A DNA stretch of 64,000 bases, taken from assembly GCF_016808095.1 (NCBI RefSeq), contig NC_068979.1, positions 21,411,444 to 21,475,443 of the forward strand, in the 5' to 3' direction. The notes beneath the pieces are model-generated. The model had not been told where the DNA came from. It did no database searches and worked only from the letters and a program-made list of their open reading frames with translations. Position numbers and translations under genes: made by a program. This stretch comes from Vigna angularis. Lineage: Eukaryota; Streptophyta; Magnoliopsida; Fabales; Fabaceae. The number at the start of each line of letters is the position of its first letter. Within the stretch, counting starts at the first letter, position 1. Below, in pieces: positions 40,052-52,015 of the stretch.

Positions 40052-43000
40052 TGTCGCAACCGGAATCGCGACGGGACGACGATCCATAAAAAGAAAACGG
40101 GTTTAGAAAAGAGATTTTGGAGTCGCCACCATAGTTTATTCTGGAAAACTACGGAAAAACCATAAAATGATAAGGCATGGTCAAATTGAACCAGATTCTT
40201 GGTTCGGGAGTCGGTTACGTGTAGGGAAGGTATTAGCACCCTACAACGCCTGCTCTAAGGCAGTACCTTTAACTAAATGTGCGAATATGGATGTGGTTTT
40301 CAAAGTATTTAACTTCCCCTTAAAATAAAACGCTAAAGAAAACAAACAATATTTTTAGTTTTTTTGGGCCCGACAAGGATTGACCTTGCTCCTACGTATT
40401 CTCATGTGAGAAATCAGGGTTACGTAGTTCTTTTAGAAACTGTTTGAGAAACTTGTTTGAAAATTTGTTTGGAAAATTGTTTGAGAAATTGTTTGGAAAA
40501 CGATTTGGATTTTTGGGAGAGTGAGCCTGACAAGGACTGGCCTTGCTCCTACGTATCTCCACTTTTGATGGAGAATCAAGGATCACGTAGTTCTGGAAGG
40601 CGATATTGTTTGTTGTTTGAAAATGTTGATGTTTTTGGCTTTTGAGGATTTTTATATTTTTTTGGTATTTTTGTTGTAATATTTATATTTTTTGCGTAAT
40701 GAGTACTAGGCTGATGCGTACGATCGCACGAGTACCCACACGGCTTTTTCCTTTTATTGTTTTGCGTAATGAGTACTAGGCTGATGCGTACGATCGCACG
40801 AGCACTCACACGGCTTTCTCTTTTATTGTTTTGCGTAATGAGTACTAGGCTGATGCGTACGATCGCACGAGCACTCACACGGCTTTCTCTTTTTATTGCT
40901 TTGCGTAATGAGTACTAGGCTGATGCGTACGATCGCACGAGCACTCACACGGCTTTCTCTTTTATTGTTTTGCGTAATGAGTACTAGGCTGATGCGTACG
41001 ATCGCACGAGCACTCACACGGCTTTCTCTTTTATTGTTTTGCGTAATGAGTACTAGGCTGATGCGTACGATCGCACGAGCACTCACACGGCTTTCTCTTT
41101 TTATTGCTTTCTCCTTCCCATAGCCTCTCTAGTGGTTTCCTCTCTCTGGTGAATGAAGATGTAGACGTTGGCTGTGAGGTTAAGATGTTGGATATGGCAA
41201 TGGGCGCAGACCGTGAAAGTGACGACTGGGTGAGAATAGTTACTGGAAATGAGGATGAAAAAGGAGGGCTGGTTGTGGGTGTTGGTGATTGGAAATGGAT
41301 GAAGATTAAGATGCTGTCATGAAATGGTATAAGGATGAAGAAAGATGGTCGTGAGGGGTATTGGAAATGAAGGTGATGAGGTTGAATATGAGTGAGGATA
41401 GGTGTTTGGCCTTTAGGTATTGGTAGTGGTTTTCGAGATGAATATCAGAGGTGACGATGCTGGAACCTGGGTCTGGTTTTGGTGAGGATGATAGGTGTAG
41501 AGAGGGATCAAGGGTCTCGGAGATGAGAATAATGATGCTGGAGGTGAGGGGTAATGAGGAGTGTTCCCGAGATGAATATGCAGAAGTTGAAAAATGATGG
41601 GGAAGTAAAAATGAAATGGGATGAGGCTGGAGATGGTATCGGGAAATGTAGTGAAGGTAGTGATTGAATGTCGAGTATGGGTTGGAAGCAATGGAGTTAG
41701 TGATTGTTGTGAGGATGGGGATGATGATTCCAGTCTATCAGTTGGCTGCCGCCCTGGGTGAATATGGATCATGGGTGTTCAAAAATGGATCCCTCGAGAC
41801 CTTGCTGGAGATTCCTTTTTTTTGTTTCTTCCTGTCCCTCTTCGAATAAGGTAATGATTCCGAAAGTAAGTGGGAGCCCCAGGCGAGTGGGAGGCAGGGT
41901 GTTGCATGCGTTTCCAGATGGCAGACGGAATCAGCGCAGATGCCAGATGGGGGGCTCGTGGGAGACCAACCCAGGTGGAAGTCCAGAACTCTTGCCATTT
42001 TTATTCATGGAAATTCTCCTTCATAATTCTTTATCATTTCACAGAGCATCTTCTTCCTAAAAGTGTTTCTCCATGTGCGCTGTAAATGTACTACCAACAT
42101 GCACTTCCATTTCAAAACATACTCTTTCCACTCAGCACCATCATGTGTTTTTGCTGACCAAAATTCTGCTCCACCATTTTGCCCACGTGAACTGAAAACA
42201 CCATGAGCTTCTCTTCAAATTTAATATTCAACTCAGCTGCCCATGCTTCCAGATTGCGTCTGAGATTGCGTCCGCTTCCAGCCATGCATCTAACTTTCTC
42301 CAAATCAAAATCCAAAACGTGAAAGCCAGCCAAAATATTCTCTTGCAGAAACCCATACTGCAAATGGCTTCCAGATGTTAATGGCGGACAGTGGCAGAGG
42401 GAGGCCATCTTCGCTGTTCAGACCAATTTAAAATGTATACCAGCTTTTTGGACGTTCGGTCAAACAGAAAACGAACGTCCGGAGGAAACGAAATGCCGAA
42501 CGTCCAGAGGAAACGAAATGCACAGTGTAAAGGACGAACGTTTTAAGATGAGGATGAACGTTCGCAATAGGCAGAGGACGAACGATCCTCGAGAACGAAC
42601 GCGAACGCTCGTCCTAATGCTGAGGCGATGACGAACGAACGGTATAGGGAGAACGTTCAGCAATTGGAGCGCCAGATGTCGCTTGGGACGGACGATTGCA
42701 CAGTTGAGGAAACCGAACGGTCAGCCAGGGAAGAGGACGAACGGGTTGAAACGAACGTTCGCATAAAGGCGAGGACGAGCGCTTCGAAACAGAGGACGAA
42801 CGTCCCAAATAAACACATGGCCGAACGGCCAAATAGTGGAATACCGAACGCTCAAGCAGTCGCTTCTGGGCGAACGGTCGCAGAAAGAGTGGGGAAGGAC
42901 GAACGGTCACTGTTCGGACGAACGTCCACAGCAACAATGGGGAAGGATGAACGGTCACTGTTTGGACGAACGTTCAAAAGAGGACGAACGCTCACCATTT

Positions 43001-43217
43001 GGACGAACGTTCAAAAGAGGACGAACGCACGCAAGCTTGAATACTGGCCGAACGGTCGAATAGTGAAAAAGGACGAACGGCCTCAGCAACAGTGGGGAAG
43101 GACGAACGTCCGATACCTCTTTTTTTTATTATTTTTATTTTTATTTTTTATATATATATTTTTTTTTATTATGAAAATAAAATTATTAATCAACCCGGAC
43201 GAAATTGAGTGTTGACA
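40052..43217 (-). repeat. Ogre-1 5' LTR
   Basis: 3166 bp, same structure as 18913-22153 but with 6 minisatellite units (40691-41105) and a shorter TA run. Visible substitutions: near 40106, 40187, 42640 and 42692. Confidence 0.95.
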
Positions 43218-43222
43218 ATTGC
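43218..43222. repeat. target-site duplication of Ogre-1, right
   Basis: ATTGC, matching 18908-18912. Confidence 0.95.
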
Positions 43223-44071
43223 TGGGGCGTTTGTCACACCGAATGACATTACTACATACTCGTAGTGTCCATAACGAGATCGGAAGGCTGTCTTCTGGAT
43301 GTCTTCTTCCTTCACCCGAATCTGATGGTATCCCGACCGTAAATCAATCTTCGAAAATATGGTCGCGCCATGTAATTGATCCAGTAGGTCGACAATCCGA
43401 GGCAAAGGATACTTGTTCTTGATAGTCAGCTTGTTTAACTGCCTGTAATCAATGCAGAGACGAGAACTTCCATCCTTCTTCTTCACTAAGAGTACAGGTG
43501 CTCCCCAAGGTGATGCGCTTGGTCTGATAAACTGCTTATCCATTAACTCTTCTATCTGTTCCTTGAGTTCCGCTAATTCTGCTGGCGACATCCGATAAGG
43601 TGCAATAGAGATGGGTCCAGCATTCGACACTAGGTCGATAGTAAATTCCACCTCGCGCGGAGGAGGTAATCCAGGCACTTCATCAGGAAATACATCTGGG
43701 AATTCATCCACGACTGATCGTTCTCCACTCGACTTACTGGACGATTGCTCATGATTCAAACCTTCAAGTCGTTCGTCCGAATGCGTCATGATCAGAAAAC
43801 AACTAGCACCATCCACGATGTCTTCCTTTAGCTGACCGAGCGTTACTGATAGCTCTACTTCGTACTCGTCCGGAAACAACAATTCCTTAGCACCACAGTC
43901 AATGAGAATGCGATTGGCAGCCAACCAATCCATTCCTAGGATCACTTCCAAATCCTTTAGGGGTAGGCAGATGAGGTTTACCTTATAATTACGTCCTTCA
44001 ACCTCTATAGGACATTTAACACATACAGTAGACGTCCTAACCTCACCCGCTGCTGGGGTTGATACTACCAA
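43223..44071 (-). pseudogene. Tekay protease end and reverse transcriptase (N-terminal half)
   Basis: Starts in the protease/linker ([26 protein letters not shown]), then [20 protein letters not shown] and RT motifs [50 protein letters not shown] and [13 protein letters not shown]. It ends at the Ogre-1 target site; the next residues are at 18912. A frameshift or small deletion near 44070 separates it from the DSGATHSF active site encoded in the gag frame. Confidence 0.9.
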
Positions 44072-45327
44072 GTCGAAATGAAGGAATGTGTTGCCCCCGA
44101 ATCATACAACACACAAACAGGCATTCCATGTAATAAGCAAGTACCAGTGACGAGCGTACCTGAACTGGCAGCTTCCGCACCCGTTATCGCATAAACACGA
44201 CCAACTGCTTGTGCTCTTCCACCCCGATTCTGTTGCATCCTTCCGGCATTTGGTGACCTCATTACTGCTCGTCCGCCCATATTACACTCGTGCTCCATGT
44301 GACCGTTTCTTCTACAACGAGTGTAGTATTTTGCTCCCTCCAACAGAGGACACGACGATCGGTAGTGTGGTCCTCCACACTTAAAACATCTGACTGATCC
44401 ATGCTGTCTAGACTGTCCGGCAACAACCATAGCCTGAGAATTTGATGGTTGTGCTGGACGAGCATACGGCAACCTGTTCCGATTCAGATTCGGCCTGGAC
44501 ATGATCGGCCCTCTAGTTGCCTGTTGTTGCTTTTTCTGTCGTTCTGCTTCAGCCACATTTTTCTCTAACACTTTTGCTCTCTCAATCATGGCAGGAAAAG
44601 ACTTAATGCACAGGCTGGATATCAGTACCTTCAGATCACTTCTCAGCCCATTTTCAAACTTCCTACACTGCCACACTTCACTGGTCGCCAGGGTATGAAA
44701 ACGAACCAGATGTTTGAACCTGTTGGTGTACTCAGAAACAGACATATTACCTTGCACCAACTGGAGAAATTCCACTTCTTTGCCGAAACGAACACTATCC
44801 GGGAAATACTCCTCATAAAACTTTTCCTTGAAGACTTTCCAGGAAATAGGGCTGTGAGATTCTGTTAGCAACATCTTCGCAGTCGACCACCAATGACTGG
44901 CCTCCCCAGTCAATAAATACTCAGTGAATGCCAGTCTTCTATCGTTCGGACATTCCTTGGCATCATAGATCTGTTCCATGTCCCTTATCCACTGATCAGC
45001 TCCGTCAGGAGGGCACTTCCCATCAAACTTTGTAGGGCGATGCTGCAAAAAGCTCTCCAAAGTCCACTCAGCTTGATGAGTAGCATTTGAAGCAGATGCT
45101 CCCGGCGTACCCCTAGTAGCTGCAAGAATTTCCATTAGTTGCCTCTGAGTCATTTCAGAATTGGCGCGAGCAGCTTCGAGATTTTGTGAATTAGTCGCGT
45201 TCTGCTGCATCAGAACAGCATTATGTTCTTGTAGCTTCTCGATCACAGATTCCAACAGCCTCGTGTTATTGGGCACATCATGTTCATTGGTTTGTGGTGG
45301 AGGAGGAGGAGGAAGTCTAGGTGCCAT
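44065..45327 (-). pseudogene. Tekay Gag plus protease active site, frameshifted
   Basis: 420 codons, MAPRLPPPPPPQTNE start. Capsid-type Retrotrans_gag region with LESFLQHRPTKFDGK, WWSTAKMLL and FYEEYFPDSVRFGKEVEFL; zinc knuckle CFKCGGPHYRSSCP and a second degenerate one (CRRNGHMEHEC); then the protease motif [13 protein letters not shown]. The frame runs into a stop directly after it, where the continuous polyprotein should go on into 44071-43223. The gag part itself is open, so free Gag could still be made if transcribed, but the LTR promoter is cut by Ogre-2. Confidence 0.88.
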
Positions 45328-45464
45328 TGGTTCTCTGGAAAGTAGAGGAAATGATCGTTAGATAAGTTCAAAGAGTCTATATTACTCAATAGACGAATGT
45401 CGAGCACACAGCAAAACATGCATGGTGCACTCACAACCTACAATGTCCTTAAAAGAACAAAACT

Positions 45465-45476
45465 GCTCTGATACCA
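45465..45476 (-). promoter_or_regulatory. primer binding site of the Tekay element (tRNA-Met type)
   Basis: TGGTATCAGAGC on the - strand, 4 nt after the LTR end (ATGTCACA). The 137 bp between it and gag hold only leader sequence. Confidence 0.9.
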
Positions 45477-45480
45477 CTAA

Positions 45481-46577
45481 TGTGACATCCCAAAAATACA
45501 GTCATAACTATAAATTTAGAAAAATCACATTTAATAATAATCTCAAACAGTTTTACACTAAAAGTTTAAAATTTTGAAACAAACGAACGCTCAAGGACGA
45601 ACGTCCTTGAGTGCAACTTCAACAATAATGACGAGCGCTTAAAACCGCACGTCTCCACAAGAGTTACAAGTGAATAAACCGAACGTACAAGAAAGCTGAC
45701 CGAACGGTTTACAGAAGCAAGAGGTGGTCGAACGACCACTCAGTTCAACAAAATACACTATTGGCCGAGCGGTCTCACTGCTCGGTCTTCACTTCCACAT
45801 CTACCAGATTCTCTTCTTCCAGCAACTCTTCCAAACGCTCATCTCCCTCTGCTCACATCCACACGGATGATCATTGCAATGACAAGACGGACGTACAAGA
45901 ACAAAGGACAACACAAGGAAAACGAAAGGGTAAGCTTACGTAATTTAACTCATGCATCAACATATAAATTCCAGTAAACAGTTCATTTCACACATACATA
46001 TCAACGTACGCATTCATCATACATCACATAATTTAACGCACGTACAAAATAAAACTCAACACGACTGACTGTCCGGACTGTATGAAATCTGCATAGTTAC
46101 AGGCGTTCACGCACCCGGGTGGTGTGGTAACTGGCATCCTCATCAGCTGCCACCCGAGGTTAGTCCGTTCTTACGTCGCCCATGTTAACTTATGGACTAA
46201 GGATCTCCTGCCGTTCCCACGCATGACGTGCGTCCTCTACTTGAGAACGAGCACTCACAGAACATCAGGATCGAACAGCCAACATTAACTTCCCACAGTC
46301 ATACTTAACAATTTCCAATAATTTCCAAGAGTCGTTCCTACCGGGAACGCTCGTTCAATATTAATAACTTTCATTTCATCTCAGATACTGTTCACCATTC
46401 ACTATTCATCAATCCATAATCATTTTCATCTTAATGCGGAAAACATCAAAAATCGAACGTTCATTCTCAAAGAAACGAGAACGAACGCTGTGAGCGAGAC
46501 TAAAAGAACGCTCGTTCGTATTAAACTACGAACGGCAGAGAAACAGTTACGTTCAAGAAATGGCCAAGTATGGTACT
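45481..46577 (-). mobile_element. Tekay 5' LTR, partial
   Basis: Its - strand end is ATGTCACA at 45481, next to the PBS. 45924-46577 aligns with 8788-9409. The LTR is cut at 46577 by the Ogre-2 insertion; the rest lies outside the window. It contains GAACG motifs and a CGAACGTCC cluster near 45585-45760. Confidence 0.8.
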
Positions 46578-49244
46578 TGTCGCAACCGGAATCGCGATGG
46601 GACGACGATCCAATAAAAGAAGATAAATATTTGGAAAAAGAGATTTGGAGTCGCCACCATAGTTTATTCTGGAAAACTACGGAAAAACCATAAAATGATA
46701 AGGCATGGTCTATTAGAACCAGATTCTTGGTTCGGCAGTCGGTTACGTGTAGGGAAGGTATTAACACCCTACAACGCCTGCCCTAAGGCAGTACCTTTAA
46801 CTAAATGCGTGAATGAGGATGTGGTTTTCAAAATGTTTAACTTTCCCTTAAAATAAAACTCAAGAGAAACAAACAATATTTTTTTTAGTTTTTTGGGCCC
46901 GACAAGGATTGACCTTGCTCCTACGTATTCTCATGTGAGAAATCAGGGTTACGTAGTTCTTTGAAATTGTTTGAGAAATTTGCTTGAAGAAATTGAATTT
47001 TTTGGATTTTTTGGGAAATGAACCTGACAAGGACTGGCCTTGCTCCTACGTATCTCCACTTTTGATGGAGAATCAAGGATCACGTAGTTCTGGCAAGGCG
47101 ATATTGTTTGTAGTTTGAAAAGTAGATGTTTTTTAGTTTTTGAAGATTTTATATTTTTTGGTATTTTTTATTTAGGAGAATGAAAAGGTTTTTTAGCACA
47201 AGGACGATGCGTGCGATCACACATGTGCCTAAATCTTTAAAACATATTTTTTGTAATTTTGAAGAAAGAGAAAAGGTTTTTGGCACAAGGACGATGCGTG
47301 CGATCACACATGTGCCTAAACCTTTAAAACGTATTTTTTGGCATTTTTGAAGAAAGAGAAAAGGTTTTTGGCACAAGGACGATGCGTGCGATCACACATG
47401 TGCCTAAACCTTTGAAACGTATTTTTTTGTCATTTTTTGAAGAAAGAGAAAAGGTTTTTGGCACAAGGATGATGCGTGCGATCACACATGTGCCTAAACC
47501 TTTAAAACATATTTTTTTGGTATTTTTGAAGAAAGAGAAAAGGTTTTTGGCACAAGGACGATGCGTGCGATCACACATGTGCCTAAACCTTTGAAACATA
47601 TTTTTGGGATTTTGTCAAATTCATTATTATATTTATTTTATTTATTTATTTTTGTAATTTTTGTTCATTATAAAAAAGTGAGTGTGTGCAGTGTTTGATA
47701 AATAAACAAGACAAATACAGTATAGAGGGATGGGGGGTTATCATACAAGGGGATTACACAATAAAAACCAATAAAAAGAAAGAAAAAAAAACATAAAAAT
47801 AAAACAAGAGAATATTAAAAAAATGGGGTGCTCTTCTTTAATTGGGCCAGTACTCTTCTTCTCCAACTTTGGATCTATTAGGGGTGTAAATATAAAAAAA
47901 TGGGGTGCATCCTGAAATATGCTTGCAGGGTCCAATTCTTTTTCTTATCTTCTTTTTTTTATTTGTTTGCATTAGAACACTCCAGAATTCTTTCCTTCTT
48001 CATTCTAGAGTCCAGCCAAAGGAGAGACCTCCCTCCACTCGCGCATCCGGCCGTCGCCAGCTACAAACCAAGACGTTGCCCTGCCAGTGCTGCCGCTCTC
48101 TGTCCATCCGGCCACTGCAAACCTCCCTCGACCGTTCTCAGCATCGCCGCTGACCTTAGGCATCACTGCAACCGTTGCCGGCAGTGGGACACTGCCTTCT
48201 CTCTTTCTCGTCTCTTCACCGTGAGTGATGGTATGAGGTGAAGGCCCCGGTCCGAGGTGAATCTGGGTGGTGAAGTGAGTGACGGATTGGAGCAATGAAG
48301 CGTGGTGAGCAAAAATGGTTTCTGTTAAGTCCAATGGGGTGGATTATGTTTGGTACGGGTCAAGAAGAGAGTCTCGTTCCTCCTCAGGCCATGACCGTAT
48401 TCTATGTGATGGTTGTGAGAAAACGTTGATGATGGATGAAGATAAGTATTGGCTGTGAGGATGTTAGCAGTGGCCGTGGGTGTCAAGATGGTTGGGTGTG
48501 ATGATGGTTCAGTAACAGCAGACATGTACAACAACATCTATTCAAAAGCAACACATGCTAACATAACACATGCAGACATAATAACCACACAACAGAGACA
48601 TACTTAACACATGCAGACTTAGTAACCACATAACATAGACATACGCAACAGAGACATCTCGAGGAAAAAAAATAACCAATTTACTAAAACCTGGAGTGTA
48701 AGGCATCACTTACCTCTTGAGGATCCGTGCCTTGTGTGTCTGATCTCCTCTTTTCTTTGGCTTTCCTTTTTAACAAAGCGTTCCTTCCCCAGTTCTTGAA
48801 ATGATGCTCCTGGATTCAATTTCTTTCCTTTTTTCGTTGTTGTTGCAGGTGCACGTTGGAGGTGAGGAAATGGAAGTGAAAAGAGAAGTGGTTTACTGCG
48901 GTTACGGGTGTTGGGGGCTGATGAAGTGAGTATAGTTATGGCAACTGGTGCATACGGATGGAGGTGATCTGGGTGAGGATAGGTGGTGGCCTTTAGGTGT
49001 TGGTAGTTGAAGGTCGTGGATATGGAGGATGGGCAGTTACTAGTAGCATGTGGGTGTAGGGATGAGGAGATGGATTATGATTGAAGGTAGAGGTATTCCC
49101 AATAGCCGTGGGTGTATTTGGGTTGTTGGGAATGGATGAAGATTGAAGGTTGGGTGAGGGAATAAGGATTGTGACGGGAAATGTAGTGGAGGTAGTGAAT
49201 GAGTTGTGAAGAAGAAAATGGTTGGGATCGTTACGGGTGAGCAG
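46578..49244 (-). mobile_element. Ogre-2 LTR, partial
   Basis: Begins TGTCGCAACCGGAATCGCG like the Ogre-1 LTRs and stays similar through the GGGCCCGACAAGGATTGACC section. It then differs in its minisatellite and is only patchily similar later (GGCCTTTAGGTGTTGGTAGT near 48989, ACGGGAAATGTAGTGGAGG near 49174). It stops at 49244 where another element begins; about the last 1.5 kb and the PPT are missing. The five bases before it (GTACT) are the likely target duplication, partner outside the window. Confidence 0.75.
47170..47605. repeat. about 88-bp LTR minisatellite, 5 units
   Basis: GATGCGTGCGATCACACATG at 47206, 47293, 47381, 47471 and 47560 (period 87-90 bp), with AGAAAAGGTTTTTGGCACAA before it. 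The core is related to GATGCGTACGATCGCACGAG of the Ogre-1 69-bp array. Confidence 0.92.
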
Positions 49245-50036
49245 TGTTACTATGGGTCTCGACAAAGCTTGGGTCTCGATATGGTCTCACGCGGTCGACC
49301 ATGACAAAGCCTTTAGCTCGGCCTCGACAAGCCTTCCGATCGGTCCCGACAAATCTTCTGCTCAACCTCGACAAGCCTTCCACTCGGTCTCGACAAATCT
49401 TCTGCTTGGCCTCGACAAAGCTTAGGTCTCGACATGGTCTCACGCGATCGGCCTCGACAATGCCTTCCGCTCAGTCTTGGCAAAGCGCCACGCGGTCGGC
49501 CTCGACAAGCCTCCCGCTCGACCTCGACAAGCCTTCCGTTCGGCCTCGACAAGTCAGTCTCGACAGGGTCTTATGCAGTCAGATCGACAAGTCTTCACCG
49601 GACAACCTTGATAATGATCCAATGCTCCCAGGAGTGATTGGCAAATAATTGAAGAAGAAAGTGGAGGGGTCTCCCGTTCACCTAAAGGAGTAGCAACTAC
49701 GAGTGGTGGGTCCCTCCACCTCTGGTGCGCCAGCTATTACAAAACACCATCATTTTATTATCTTCTGAGTGGACTGTGCATAATGAGGGAATATTCCCTG
49801 AAATCAGATAAATAGAGAAGGTATACATCTATTCTGATTCAGATTGAATAAAAACTAAGAACCCATTCTGACTTGAGCGTCGGAGTGTTTATTGCAGGTC
49901 CACCCCCCATTGCACCAGATACCGGCAGCAGGAAGAGAAGCAGGCAGAGGCGAAAGAAGGAGCACAGAACACAGGAGAATGAGTATTTCAGGACTGTAGC
50001 GGCTGGAATCCTCCCCGTTCCAGTTCGGCAGAAACA
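49245..50036 (+). repeat. putative LTR of the Tat-like fragment
   Basis: 792 bp starting TGTTACTATGGG and ending GCAGAAACA before the PBS. Contains a 22-bp array (CTCGACAA at 49325, 49347, 49369, 49391, 49413 and neighbours, about 49255-49560) and an AT-rich promoter-like stretch near 49740-49860. Confidence 0.6.
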
Positions 50037-50038
50037 TT

Positions 50039-50057
50039 TTGGCGCCGTCTGTGGGGA
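50039..50057 (+). promoter_or_regulatory. primer binding site of the Tat-like fragment
   Basis: TTGGCGCCGTCTGTGGGGA just after the LTR. The first bases (TGGCGCCG) fit the tRNA-Asp type used by many Ty3/gypsy elements; the rest diverges. Confidence 0.65.
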
Positions 50058-50107
50058 CGAGTGGCATCCCCATGAAACCACGTAAAGCCAGAGATTGAAG
50101 ACACCCA

Positions 50108-51403
50108 ATGGTAACTACAAGAAATATGGAGGAGCAGAGTACCAAAGATTTAATAAGAGAGTTGCAGGCCCAGATTGAGGCACAGGCGCAGATTATACAA
50201 GCGCAGGCACACACTCAGCAAGAGATGCGGCGGAAGCATGAGGGGGAGATGAGGGCGCTAAGGGCCGAGCGGGAACCTCCCGAGCGGACCGCCTCAAATC
50301 GAGAAAACGCTAATGAGGCAAGCCACAATCATGTCAGTCCGAAAGGTCAGGCTAAAGGGGAACCGACACCCTTGCAGGTCGCCTGACCAACCAGTCTATT
50401 GCCTTTCACGGTAACAATCATGCAGACGCCAATGCCCGAAAGGACTCCCCCCGTATTAGATAAGTATGATGGTTCGGCTGATCCGGACAACCATTTAAGA
50501 ACGTTCTATAATTCAATGGCGTTCTATACAGACAGTGACCCTATCATGTGTAGAGCATTCTCATTGTCACTAAAGGAAGAGGCCTTGTAATGGTACCATA
50601 CTCTTCCTCCCAACTTAGTGGATTGTTTCGCTACTGTGGAAGACCTCTTTAGGAGACAATATGCGTCCAATCGAAAACAGGAGATAACACCAGTGGATTT
50701 AATAAACACTAAGCAGGAGAAAGGAGAAACTTTGAAGGCCTTTATGAAGAGATATACTGAAACTGCGCGACGAGTTAGAGAGGTAGACCAATCTTTTATT
50801 TTTAATAATCTGCCTTCGTGTATGAGACCAGGATATTTTGCGGAGAAATTGTATGCGCGGCCTCCAAAAACGATGGAGGAACTCCAAGACCGAACAACTG
50901 AATTCATCCGAATGGAGGAAATGCGCTTGACGCAGAAGAAGCGACATCAAGAAAGAGAGGCTGGCGGAAGTGGAAAGGACGGCAAACGACCGTTCGGCAA
51001 TAACGATAAGAATAGAGAGTTTCCCAGGCCATTCAAGTTTCACCATTATACGACACTCAACGCGCCAAGAGCAAAGGTTCTTGAAGAAGCCTGTAGAGCA
51101 GAACTTATCACACCTTTAAGAAAGCCATCTCCAAGAAATGCAGACGAAAGAAGAAGTTGCCGTTATCACCAAAACCATGGACATAATACCGAAGACTGCA
51201 TCACGGTAAAAAATGAAATAGAGAGTCTTATCCGGGCAGGACATCTACGAAGGTATATAAAGGAAGCAAGATACGACCCCCCTGAGGAGGGATACGCCAG
51301 AAGGAACCCCGACCTGTCGAGCAGGAAAGACGAACGACGGCATGGCTATAGTCGCAGTCCTAGTCGTAGTCGAGAACGGTCGGTTCGTGGAGTGATTAAC
51401 TAA
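50108..51403 (+). pseudogene. Tat-like Gag with two nonsense codons
   Basis: One continuous frame broken by TGA (50384-50386) and TAA (50588-50590). The N-terminus is a glutamine-rich coiled coil (ELQAQIEAQAQIIQAQAH). The Retrotrans_gag core contains LDKYDGSADPDNHLRTFYN, MCRAFSLSLKEEAL then WYHTLPPN, and LKAFMKRYTETARRV. A zinc knuckle CRYHQNHGHNTEDC and an arginine/serine-rich tail (YSRSPSRSRERS) follow. The second stop replaces a codon inside the highly conserved ALxWYHTLPPN motif. No protease follows. Confidence 0.85.
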
Positions 51404-51545
51404 AAAGAAGTATCAGCAATTTTACTATTATCATGTTTGAATTCGATCTCATTTAATCCATGCTTTTGTTATTAATTACGTTTGAGGACGATCAATTGCT
51501 CCCGAAGAGGATAAATAAAATCACATTCAATGAAAACGGATAAGA

Positions 51546-51880
51546 GGTAAACTCCTCTATAAACATTTGAAGACCGGCAGCAAATCCCGCTCGGATAAGA
51601 GGTAAACTCCTCTATAAACATTTGAAGACCGACGGTAAATCCCGTTCGGATAAGAGGTAAACTCCTCTATAAACATTTGAAGACCGACGGTAGATCCCGC
51701 TCGGATAAGAGGTAAACTCCTCTATAAACATTTGAAGACCGACGGTAAATCCCGTCCGGATAAGAGGTAAACTCCTCTATAAACATTTGAAGACTGACGG
51801 TAAATCCCGCCCGGATAAGAGGTAAACTCCTCTATAAACATTTGAAGACCGACGGTAAAACCCGCTCGGGTAAGTAGAAA
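51546..51880. repeat. 55-bp tandem array, 6 units
   Basis: GGTAAACTCCTCTATAAACA begins at 51546, 51601, 51656, 51711, 51766 and 51821, an exact 55-bp period with few substitutions. Confidence 0.95.
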
Positions 51881-51892
51881 ACTTTGAATTCA

Positions 51893-52015
51893 GGCAGATG
51901 GCCGAGATAAAACAAAACTGAAAAGTGGTTTCGACCATTATCTTGCAGATGGCCGAGATAAAATAGAACAAAAAGTGTGTTCGACCATTATCTTGCAGAT
52001 GGCCGAGATAAAATG
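51893..52015. repeat. remnant of the GATGGCCGAG hairpin array
   Basis: Three GATGGCCGAGATAAAA units with two TTCGACCATTATCTTGCA halves, the shortened equivalent of 22440-23305. Confidence 0.8.

Larger units (their letters stand above)
18913..43217 (-). mobile_element. complete Ogre-type LTR retrotransposon (Ogre-1), 24.3 kb
   Basis: In - orientation the order is 5' LTR (43217-40052), PBS, ORF1, gag-pro, intron, pol with dual RNase H, a long 3' region with an antisense homeobox unit and two repeat arrays, PPT, and 3' LTR (22153-18913). Both LTRs begin and end TGTC...GACA and are flanked by ATTGC. The LTRs differ by one 69-bp repeat unit, a few AT-repeat bases and about four substitutions that I can see, so the insertion is very young. 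All three main frames are open, so it is probably autonomous. It splits the RT domain of the Tekay element. Confidence 0.95.
49245..51892 (+). mobile_element. fragment of a second Tat-like element (LTR, PBS, gag)
   Basis: Opposite orientation to Ogre-2. LTR 49245-50036 (TGTTAC...ACA), PBS, a gag with two stops, then a 55-bp tandem array that runs straight into the Ogre-2 repeat array near 51893. No pol and no second LTR: either a gag-only element cut by a deletion or a larger element truncated after gag. Boundaries were placed by eye. Confidence 0.65.

Noticed and set aside
51546..51880. CRISPR-like 55-bp repeats
   Set aside because: Whole 55-bp unit repeats; no variable spacers, no cas genes, plant context.
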